Source of the DNA: Hyphomicrobium_A sp963726795
Lineage (GTDB): Bacteria > Pseudomonadota > Alphaproteobacteria > Rhizobiales > Hyphomicrobiaceae
Length of the DNA: 64,000 bases
Assembly (NCBI GenBank): GCA_963726795.1
Contig: CAVSDD010000008.1
Coordinates: forward strand, 124,001-188,000
Direction: 5' to 3'
The translations under genes and the position numbers were made by a program. Below the pieces are notes generated by a model. It was not told where the DNA came from and did no database searches. It was given only the letters and a program-made list of their open reading frames with translations. Shown in pieces: positions 9,193 to 16,189 of the stretch. Positions within the stretch are counted from its first letter, which is position 1. Each line of letters starts with the position of its first letter.

Positions 9193-9909
9193 ATGTATCG
9201 GTCCAGAGCCCGCAAGTCGTTGCGTCGGCAGGTGGCGTCTGCGCTCGCCGGCGCACTAGCATTTTGCATCCTCGCGTTGATCTCCCGCGCCGACCGCGCG
9301 GCCGAGGCGCCGCTCGTCGGGCAGGCGAGCGTCATCGACGGCGACACCATCGACATTCAAGGCACCCGCATACGGCTCGAAGGCATCGATGCGCCCGAGA
9401 TCGCGCAGACGTGCGCAAGCCGCATGCTCGGCACTTGGCGATGCGGCGAGGCTGCCGCCTCCGCGATGCGGCGGCTGACGGTCGGACAAGTCTTGAGCTG
9501 CGAGCGGCGCGGCATCGACAAATACAAGCGCGTGCTCGCCGTCTGCTTCGCCGGCGGCGCGGACATCAACGCCGAGATGGTGCGCCAGGGTCTTGCATGG
9601 GCCTTCGTGAAGTATTCCCAAAGCTACGTGCGCGAGGAGGCGCAAGCTCACGCCGATCATGTCGGCGTTTGGCAGGGCGAAGCGCAGCCGCCGTGGGAAT
9701 TTCGTGCGCACCGCTGGGCAGGCGTAGAGGATGCAGCCCCGCGCGGCTGCGCCATAAAGGGCAACGTCTCGCGCAGCGGGCGCATCTATCACATGCCGTG
9801 GAGCCCTTGGTACGAGAAGGTCAGGATCGAGGCCAGCAAGGGCAAGCGCTGGTTCTGCTCCGAAGCCGAGGCGCTGGCGGCCGGCTGGCGGCCAGTGGCC
9901 GCACATTGA
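9193..9909 (+). CDS. Secreted thermonuclease-like (SNase family) protein
   Basis: A 238-residue protein with an N-terminal membrane anchor or signal (residues about 13-34) after an Arg/Lys-rich start. The SNase domain (about 41-145) begins with VIDGDTIDIQGTRIRLEGID, where family members place calcium ligands and an active-site Arg. Four Cys residues may form disulfides. A C-terminal segment from GCAIKGNVSRSGRIYHMPWS to WFCSEAEALAAGWRPV is the excalibur-like tail often found on these proteins. Predicted to cut nucleic acid in the periplasm, though many relatives are of untested activity. Confidence 0.82.
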   Translation: MYRSRARKSLRRQVASALAGALAFCILALISRADRAAEAPLVGQASVIDGDTIDIQGTRIRLEGIDAPEIAQTCASRMLGTWRCGEAAASAMRRLTVGQVLSCERRGIDKYKRVLAVCFAGGADINAEMVRQGLAWAFVKYSQSYVREEAQAHADHVGVWQGEAQPPWEFRAHRWAGVEDAAPRGCAIKGNVSRSGRIYHMPWSPWYEKVRIEASKGKRWFCSEAEALAAGWRPVAAH

Positions 9910-9964
9910 GCTCAATGCCTGCAAAGCCGCTACAACTTAACGCTTCCTGAAGGGCAACTCGTTA

Positions 9965-10834
9965 GTGTCCCGCGACAGCAGAGAGGCTGAAAACGTGTCG
10001 CGTAGCGGGCCGAGAGTGCTGGTGAAAATCATCAAAAGGCATCCATGGCCGAGCCTTCGCGATGCCTTGCTGATCGCGGGGATCATGACCTTTGCGGTCA
10101 TGCTGGCGCGCCGCTACGACCTATTCGCCTTCCTCAAAGATCTGGCCGATCCGCGCAAAGGCATCTCGCCGGCCGAAGGCGTACTGTTGGGCGTGCTGTT
10201 TGCGCTGTCCATCTACGTCTTCGTCCAGCGCCGGCTCGGCGAAGCGCGCAACGACGCCAACAACCAGGCCCAGCTCGAGCGCGAGATTCGAGAGTTGCGC
10301 GAGCTCGCCATGCAGGATCCACTGACGAAGCTGCCCAACCGCCGCGTGCTGCTCGCCGCGCTCGAGGCTGCGACCGCGCACTCCGCCGGCGCCCAGCAGC
10401 ATGCGTTCTTCATCATGGATTTGAACGGTTTCAAGCGCGTCAACGACGCCTGCGGGCACGCAGTCGGGGACGAGGTGCTGCAGATCGTGGCTGAGCGTTT
10501 CCGCCGCGCGGCGCGTCCCACCGATCTACTGGCCCGGCTCGGCGGCGATGAATTCGCCGTGCTGTCCTGCAACGTCGACAGCAAGGATGCACACGCGATC
10601 GGCACGCGCTTTGCTGCAGCGCTCGATCAGGGCATCCGCACCGGTTCGCACTCGCACGACATCGGCGTCGCGATCGGCGCGGCGATGATCCCCGAGCATG
10701 GCGCAACCGGCGAGACGATCCTGCACAATGCCGATTTGGCGATGTACCGTGCCAAGGGAACGGCGCATTCATCGCTGGCGCTGTTTGATCCCGCGGTCGA
10801 TGTCTCGCGCGCCGGGCTCAAGGCGATCGGCTGA
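9965..10834 (+). CDS. Membrane-bound diguanylate cyclase (GGDEF)
   Basis: A 289-residue protein with a GTG start. Two membrane segments (about 27-43 and 64-81) precede a short coiled coil (NNQAQLEREIRELRELAMQD) and a GGDEF domain. The catalytic motif is intact (ARLGGDEFAVL), and RPTD five residues before it forms the inhibitory I-site, so product feedback is expected. It should make cyclic di-GMP at the membrane. No sensor domain is present beyond the membrane segments. It follows the nuclease gene by 55 bases and may share its transcript. Confidence 0.88.
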   Translation: MSRDSREAENVSRSGPRVLVKIIKRHPWPSLRDALLIAGIMTFAVMLARRYDLFAFLKDLADPRKGISPAEGVLLGVLFALSIYVFVQRRLGEARNDANNQAQLEREIRELRELAMQDPLTKLPNRRVLLAALEAATAHSAGAQQHAFFIMDLNGFKRVNDACGHAVGDEVLQIVAERFRRAARPTDLLARLGGDEFAVLSCNVDSKDAHAIGTRFAAALDQGIRTGSHSHDIGVAIGAAMIPEHGATGETILHNADLAMYRAKGTAHSSLALFDPAVDVSRAGLKAIG

Positions 10835-11039
10835 ACGCTTTCAATTCAATATCGGCGTAAGCGGCCCGAATGGATCTTCGCGCCGTTCAGCGCGCATTTG
10901 ATTGAAATCCTCTCTGAGCCTCCAAACGTCCGTAAAGCGCAAATGACGGAAGCGCGGTTCGCGCTCGTCGCGCAGGGGTAGGTTTCCCCCTGGCTGGCCC
11001 GCATCGCTGTGCAGCGGCGCCTGATCCAAGGAGGATTCA

Positions 11040-11336
11040 ATGAAAGCAAATAAAACATCGGCGTTGATCGCAGTCCTGGGCTTCGGCATTGGCGCGGCAC
11101 TCACCCCCGCGTTCGCCGAGACACGGACCAAAGCTCCGGAGAAGTCGATGGGAAGCGAAGGCGAGTTGCCCGCGACCCGCACCATCGGCAGTCACGTGCC
11201 CAACATGGGCACCGCCGACGAGAACTCCGAAGTCATCGGGCCGGACGGCAGAAAGCGCTTGGGCGACCAAGGCAAGCTTCCGGCGACCAACGGCATGAGC
11301 GGCGCCGTCCCGCAAATGCACGGAACCGAGAAGTAA
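11040..11336 (+). CDS. Small secreted protein with an internal repeat, function unknown
   Basis: A 98-residue protein with a signal peptide (MKANKTSALIAVLGFGIGAA, cleavage after AFA). The mature part is polar and Gly-rich. Two similar halves can be seen: GSEGELPATRTIGSHVPNMG and GDQGKLPATNGMSGAVPQMH, giving a duplicated G-x-G-x-LPAT unit. It is preceded by AGGAGG and followed 42 bases later by the HdeD-like gene. No family is recognised. Confidence 0.6.
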   Translation: MKANKTSALIAVLGFGIGAALTPAFAETRTKAPEKSMGSEGELPATRTIGSHVPNMGTADENSEVIGPDGRKRLGDQGKLPATNGMSGAVPQMHGTEK

Positions 11337-11378
11337 GTCAGATCAACGTACCTGAGTAGAGAACGGGGAGGTCCCAAA

Positions 11379-11933
11379 ATGGCTGTTAACACCATGCTCA
11401 ACGAGCAGCGCGGAGGTGTGTGGTGGCTTTTCCTGCTTGAAGGAATAGCCGCCATCCTGTTCGGCGTGCTGCTGCTGACGGCGCCCGGTGCCACGCTCGT
11501 GGCGCTGGCCGTCGTGCTCGGCTTCTACTGGCTGTCGATGGGCATTCTTGAGATCGTGCGCGCCTTCGTCGATCGCTCAACGCCATGGATCTGGTCGCTG
11601 CTGATCGGCCTCCTCGGCGTCGTGGCCGGCATCCTGGTGCTGAACCATCCCTTGTTTGCCGCGGTGGCGCTTCCCGCCACGCTCGTCGTCTATCTCGGCA
11701 TTCTGGGTGTGGTGGTCGGTGCGATCGGCATCATCGGCGCCTTCGCCGGCGGTGGCGTCGGGTCGTTCATATTCGGCGCGATCAATCTGCTGATCGGCCT
11801 GCTGCTCCTGACCTCACCGGTGGCGGCAACGCTTGCGATCCCATTCGTCTTCGGCGTGCTGCTTCTGATCGAAGGCGTCGGCTTGGTCTTGTGGGCGTTC
11901 AAGGTGCGCAAGGTCGAGGAAGCGATGCTGTAG
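11379..11933 (+). CDS. HdeD-like membrane protein (DUF308)
   Basis: A 184-residue integral membrane protein with six predicted membrane segments in three pairs. It includes the repeated small-residue patterns GIAAILFGVLLLTAPGAT and LLIGLLGVVAGILVLNHP that mark the DUF308/HdeD family. In enterobacteria HdeD is linked to acid resistance; in this organism the role is unknown. GGGGAGG stands upstream of the ATG. The stop codon lies inside a hairpin shared with the convergent pirin gene. Confidence 0.82.
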   Translation: MAVNTMLNEQRGGVWWLFLLEGIAAILFGVLLLTAPGATLVALAVVLGFYWLSMGILEIVRAFVDRSTPWIWSLLIGLLGVVAGILVLNHPLFAAVALPATLVVYLGILGVVVGAIGIIGAFAGGGVGSFIFGAINLLIGLLLLTSPVAATLAIPFVFGVLLLIEGVGLVLWAFKVRKVEEAML

Positions 11934-11952
11934 GCAGGTCAATCCTGCCTAC
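11930..11952. terminator. Perfect hairpin spanning both convergent stop codons
   Basis: GTAGGCAGG (11930-11938) pairs perfectly with CCTGCCTAC (11944-11952) around the loop TCAAT. It contains the stop codons of both the HdeD-like gene and the pirin gene. No U-tract follows on either strand, so termination strength is uncertain. Confidence 0.5.
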
Positions 11953-12866
11953 TCCGGCAAGGGGATGAACTCCTTGTCGTCGCCCGGCACGAGCGCGAAC
12001 CGATTGGCCTTCCAATCGGCCTTGGCGGCGTCGATGCGATCCTTCGAGGACGAGACGAAGTTCCACCAGATGTGGCGCGGGCCGTCCATCGGCTCGCCGC
12101 CCAGCAGCACGAGTCGCGCCTGCGACAGCGCCAGGATCGAGATGCGGTCGCCGGGCTTGAAGACAAGCAGATTCCCGCCGGCGAACGTCTGGCCCGCGAT
12201 GTCGATCTCCCCGCTCGCCACGTAAACGGCGCGCTCGTCGTAGTCGGGATCGAGCGGCAGCGTGGCGCCGGGCGCCAGCACGGCTTCAGCGTAGAACGCG
12301 GGATGGGGGAACGCCGCCGGCGATGTCACGCCATAGAGCGAGCCCATCGCGACGCGAACGGTCTTGGATTCCCCGGTCAAGCGCGGCAGCTCGTTGGCGC
12401 CGAGATGGGCGAACGTCGGCGTCAACTCCTCGTGCGATTTGGGTAGCGCCGCCCAAGCCTGGATGCCGAACAGCCGCGGCCCTCGGGCGCGCTGCTCAGC
12501 GCCCGTGCGCTCCGAATGCACGATGCCACGCCCCGCAGTCATCAGGTTCAACTCGCCCGGCCGGATCGACATCGATGTACCGAGGCTGTCGCGGTGCTCG
12601 ATCTCGCCGTCGAACAGATAGGTGACCGTAGCAAGCCCGATGTGCGGGTGGGGACGCACGTCGATTCCCGTGCCGATCAGAAACTCGGCCGGGCCCATCT
12701 GGTCGAAAAAGATGAAAGGCCCCACCATCTGCCGGCCGGCAGCCGGGAGCGCGCGCCGCACCGAGAAGCCGCCGAGGTCGCGCGCGCGCGGCACGATCAC
12801 CTGCTCGATGGCGTCGCAGGACTGCTTGTCGCCCGGCACCGGGTCGTTTGAGGGAATCCAGCTCAT
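11949..12866 (-). CDS. Pirin family protein
   Basis: A 305-residue bicupin. The N-terminal cupin has the metal-binding pattern RPHPHIGLATVTYL with a downstream Glu and His (GIVHSERTG), matching the iron site of pirins. The C-terminal pirin_C domain covers about residues 180-290. Bacterial pirins have been linked to quercetin 2,3-dioxygenase activity and to regulation of pyruvate metabolism; which applies here cannot be told. It is transcribed away from the MFS gene. Confidence 0.88.
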   Translation of the reverse strand: MSWIPSNDPVPGDKQSCDAIEQVIVPRARDLGGFSVRRALPAAGRQMVGPFIFFDQMGPAEFLIGTGIDVRPHPHIGLATVTYLFDGEIEHRDSLGTSMSIRPGELNLMTAGRGIVHSERTGAEQRARGPRLFGIQAWAALPKSHEELTPTFAHLGANELPRLTGESKTVRVAMGSLYGVTSPAAFPHPAFYAEAVLAPGATLPLDPDYDERAVYVASGEIDIAGQTFAGGNLLVFKPGDRISILALSQARLVLLGGEPMDGPRHIWWNFVSSSKDRIDAAKADWKANRFALVPGDDKEFIPLPE

Positions 12867-12999
12867 GGCGCCAGCATAGTCCCATCGGCGCGGCTTGTGA
12901 GCCGTCTTGTGGACAGAGATCGAAGGCCTTTTTCGCGGGGAACCTTTTGCCGCCGGGACTCATTTAGCGCCGTCAGCCCACCTCCAACAAAAGCAAGCC

Positions 13000-14268
13000 A
13001 TGCAGCGTCGGGTCCGCGGTGCCGATAAGACGAGCCGCGGCGCGGGCGCTGCGAGCGGCTCTGCGTCCGGCCTCGCCCCGTGGCCGCTGCTGGCGCTGAA
13101 CTTCTTCATGGCCGACATGCAGGCCGGCATCGGTCCGTTCCTCGGCATCTACCTTCTCGCGCACGGCTGGAACGCCGGGTACATCGGCACCGTGATGTCT
13201 GTCGGCGGCGTCGCCGGCATGCTCATGACGGCGCCGGCCGGCGCGCTGATCGACCAGGCGCGCAACAAGCGCATCTGGGTCATCATTGCAGGCGTGGCCA
13301 CCATCGCTGCTTCCGCGGTGATCCTGCTGTCGCAGGAGTTCTGGGTCGTTGCCGCCTCGCAGGTCGGCTCCGCAGTGGCGGGCGCCGCGATCATTCCCGC
13401 CGTCAACGCGATCACGCTGGGCATCGTGCGCCAGCGCGGCTTCAACCGGCAGAACGGCCGCAACCAGGCCTTCAACCACGCGGGCAACATGGTGGGGGCG
13501 GCGCTGTCGGGCTATATCGGCTGGAAGTTCGGCTACCCCGCAATCTTCGCGCTTGCCGCGGTATTTGGTGCCTTGTCGATCGCCTCGGTGCTGATGATCC
13601 CCGCCAAATCCATCGACTATGGCGCGGCGCGCGGTCTTAAATGCAATGACGACGGCGCCAAGGCGAGCGGCTTTCGCGTGCTCGCCGAATGCAAGCCGCT
13701 GCTGGTTCTCGCCGCCGCGCTGTGCGCGTTCCATCTCGGCAATGCTGCGATGCTGCCGCTCTACGGCATGGCGGTCGTGTCCGGCAGCGAGGCCAACGGG
13801 CCGGGCTTCGTCGCCGAGACGATCGTCATCGCGCAGGCGACCATGATCGTTGCGTCGATCTTCGCCATGCGCATGGCGGAGACGCGCGGCTATTGGATCG
13901 TGCTGCTGATCTCGTTCCTTGCATTGCCCGTGCGTGGGCTGCTCGCGGCATATCTTCTGGTGCCGTGGGGCGTGTATCCGGTGCAGATGCTGGACGGTGT
14001 CGGCGCCGGTCTGCAGAGCGTCGCAGTGCCGGGCTTGGTGGCACGCATTCTCAACGGCACCGGGCGCGTCAATGTCGGCCAAGGGGCCGTGATGACCGCG
14101 CAAGGCGTCGGCGCGGCGTTGAGCCCGGCGCTCGGGGGTTGGATCGCGCAGGTGTTCGGCTACCCGGCGATGTTCGTGACGCTCGGATCGTTCGCGCTGG
14201 TCTCGATCGGGCTGTGGCTGCTGGTCATGGGCTCCAGCAAATCGATGACATGCGAAGCGGCCGCTTGA
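13000..14268 (+). CDS. MFS transporter
   Basis: A 422-residue permease with about 12 membrane segments. The first contains LALNFFMADMQAGIGPFLGI, and a loop 2-3 motif resembles the MFS A motif (GALIDQARNKR). The substrate is unknown. The ATG at 13000 is preferred because the upstream extension of the frame is hydrophilic and lacks a ribosome binding site. The gene is divergent from pirin and converges with the GGDEF gene at a 6-base gap. Confidence 0.82.
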   Translation: MQRRVRGADKTSRGAGAASGSASGLAPWPLLALNFFMADMQAGIGPFLGIYLLAHGWNAGYIGTVMSVGGVAGMLMTAPAGALIDQARNKRIWVIIAGVATIAASAVILLSQEFWVVAASQVGSAVAGAAIIPAVNAITLGIVRQRGFNRQNGRNQAFNHAGNMVGAALSGYIGWKFGYPAIFALAAVFGALSIASVLMIPAKSIDYGAARGLKCNDDGAKASGFRVLAECKPLLVLAAALCAFHLGNAAMLPLYGMAVVSGSEANGPGFVAETIVIAQATMIVASIFAMRMAETRGYWIVLLISFLALPVRGLLAAYLLVPWGVYPVQMLDGVGAGLQSVAVPGLVARILNGTGRVNVGQGAVMTAQGVGAALSPALGGWIAQVFGYPAMFVTLGSFALVSIGLWLLVMGSSKSMTCEAAA

Positions 14269-14274
14269 GCGGCC

Positions 14275-15852
14275 TCAATTGACGGTGCGCGGCTCGTCGC
14301 TGGCGGGCTCGGCAAGCTCGGGCGTCAGGCTCAGGTCGGCCGCCGCGCTCAGGCCGCGGCCCTTGCGCTTGGCCGCATAGAGCCGGTCGTCCGCCACCTT
14401 CAACAGCCCGGTCACACCGTCGGTTTCGGCGATCGCCTCGGCAACGCCCATGCTCACGGTGAGCCGCGCGTTCTCCGGCAGCAGCGGCTGGCTCGCGATG
14501 CTCATGCGCAGACGGTCGGCAAAACTGTGCGCGACATCGGCCGTCGTTCCCGGCATGAGGATGACGAACTCGTCGCCGCCGAGCCGCGCCACCACGTCCG
14601 AGCAGCGCTTCTCCGCGTTGCATACCCGCGCGATCTGGCGGATCGCCCGGTCGCCGGCTTCGTGGCCGAGCCCGTCGTTGATCGCCTTCAGGCTGTCGAG
14701 ATCGAACGCGATCAGCGAGAACGGCTGATGATAGCGATTGAAGCGCTCCCATTCTGCCTCGGCAAGGGCGAGGAAGCTGCGGCGGTTGGGCAGTCCGGTC
14801 AACGGATCGAGCATCGACTGCTGCTCGTGGAAGTCGGCGCGTTGTACCAGATCCGTCACGTCGGTGTGCGTCAGCATGCGTCCGTCGCAGGGGAGCGCGG
14901 TGCATTGCGCGCGAATGATGCGGCCGCCCTGAATGCGCACATCCATGGGCGCGGGGTTGCCGGATTGCACCGTCGTGTAGCGCAGCAGCACGTAATCCTC
15001 GAGCTTGCCCTCGGGCACGTCGTAGATCCCGGTTGCGGCGATGTCGTAGAGGAAGTGCGCGAACGATGGCCAGTTGTCGCACTGCTCGGGTTTCAGCCGC
15101 CAAAGCTCCCGTGCCTTCTTATTGACGAAGCGCACGCGCAGGTCGCGATCGAGGACGACGATACCCTGGTCGACGTTGTCGATTGCGCCACGCAGAACTT
15201 CCAGCTCGTCGATGCGCTGCGCAAAGTCGGTGACGTTGGTGAATGTGAGCAGCCGGCGCCCGCCCGGCAGCGTGATGCAATGGAAGCGCAACACGTCGTT
15301 GCCGGTCATGCGAATGTCGAGCGGCGTCGAAGTGCCCAGCTTGGTGCGCGAGACGATGTCGGCAATGGTCGCCGTGGGCGCGGTCTCGATCGGGCCGTTA
15401 CGCAGCAGCTCGGCCAAGGGAGGGTTGCTCTCGCTCAGCGCGTCCGACACCTTCCAGAACTGGCGGAACACCTTGTTGACGAGGGTCGCGCGCATATCCG
15501 GACTGACCATCACGAGGCCGAATTCGGCGTCGTGGAGGAAGTCATTCGAGGCGAGATGCGCGGCGTCGTTCGCCGGCGGCTGCTTGCGGCCAAACGATGC
15601 CTTCTGGCCGGCAGGCGCGTTGGCGAAGACGACACCCAATGTTTCGTCGCTCACGTCGTGGACGGTGGCGGCGCGCGCCGTCGCCTCGCCGTCGACCAGC
15701 AGATCGAAGCGGGATGGCAGCGAGCGCGCGTCCGTGACCTCGATCGTCGCGCCGAAGGGCGACAGACCGCATACGAAGCAATCGACGGAGGACCGCCGAT
15801 TATTGAAGACTATCCTGCCGCGCCGTCGCGAGGCTGCGTACTGCGAGCCCAT
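14275..15852 (-). CDS. PilZ-like/PAS/PAS/GGDEF diguanylate cyclase
   Basis: A 525-residue cytosolic signalling protein. An N-terminal PilZ-like domain (about 7-85) has the Arg cluster SRRRGR and the segment VDCFVCGLSPFGATIEV, where the usual D/N-x-S-x-x-G motif is changed to G-L-S-P-F-G. Two PAS domains follow (about 105-220 and 220-340), then a GGDEF domain with an intact ARLGGDEFVIL and RCSD at the I-site position. It should synthesise cyclic di-GMP and may bind it at two sites. The ATG at 15852 is chosen because the PilZ domain begins right after it; the longer frame adds an unlikely N-terminus. Confidence 0.85.
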   Translation of the reverse strand: MGSQYAASRRRGRIVFNNRRSSVDCFVCGLSPFGATIEVTDARSLPSRFDLLVDGEATARAATVHDVSDETLGVVFANAPAGQKASFGRKQPPANDAAHLASNDFLHDAEFGLVMVSPDMRATLVNKVFRQFWKVSDALSESNPPLAELLRNGPIETAPTATIADIVSRTKLGTSTPLDIRMTGNDVLRFHCITLPGGRRLLTFTNVTDFAQRIDELEVLRGAIDNVDQGIVVLDRDLRVRFVNKKARELWRLKPEQCDNWPSFAHFLYDIAATGIYDVPEGKLEDYVLLRYTTVQSGNPAPMDVRIQGGRIIRAQCTALPCDGRMLTHTDVTDLVQRADFHEQQSMLDPLTGLPNRRSFLALAEAEWERFNRYHQPFSLIAFDLDSLKAINDGLGHEAGDRAIRQIARVCNAEKRCSDVVARLGGDEFVILMPGTTADVAHSFADRLRMSIASQPLLPENARLTVSMGVAEAIAETDGVTGLLKVADDRLYAAKRKGRGLSAAADLSLTPELAEPASDEPRTVN

Positions 15853-16189
15853 CGTCCTGGTTCCGCACCTCTCCTGTCGCCGAAGGTCGGTTTGGTGAGC
15901 GGCAAGTATATTTGCGGATGGCAAGAACGGGATTAACGCGGGGCCGGCAAGTTGATGCCAGTTTAAAAAAGTGTGTACGCGGCGGGGGCTGCGTCGAGTG
16001 GTTTCGGTGCGCTGCACGCAGGAACTGCGGCCCCGCGGGATTTAGCTCTTCTCCTCGATGAAAGATCTCGCTGGCGCCGGGTGCGGCAGGTCCCAACCAA
16101 AGTCCACCTCGGTGGCTTCGAGCCTGCCGTCGCGAACCGTGTGCACTTTGCAGTTTCTGATGGCTTGCCCGCGCTGGTGCGTGCTTCGT
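15853..16189. other. Intergenic region with one doubtful small ORF
   Basis: This 337-base stretch lies between two minus-strand genes. It holds the promoter region of the PilZ-GGDEF gene and the candidate 34-codon ORF listed separately. No terminator with a U-tract is seen. Confidence 0.4.
16042..16146 (-). CDS. Doubtful 34-residue ORF downstream of the large secreted protein gene
   Basis: A GTG-started frame reading MHTVRDGRLEATEVDFGWDL and ending RSFIEEKS. The frame has high third-position GC and a protein-like composition, which shadow frames in this region lack. There is no convincing ribosome binding site, and the frame stays open some way upstream. It could be a real small protein, a remnant of a longer gene, or chance. 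Confidence 0.22.
   Translation of the reverse strand: MHTVRDGRLEATEVDFGWDLPHPAPARSFIEEKS

Noticed and set aside
12973..14103. 376-codon frame antisense to the MFS gene
   Set aside because: The composition is His/Arg/Asp-rich as expected for the opposite strand of a membrane protein gene. The plus frame has 12 membrane segments.
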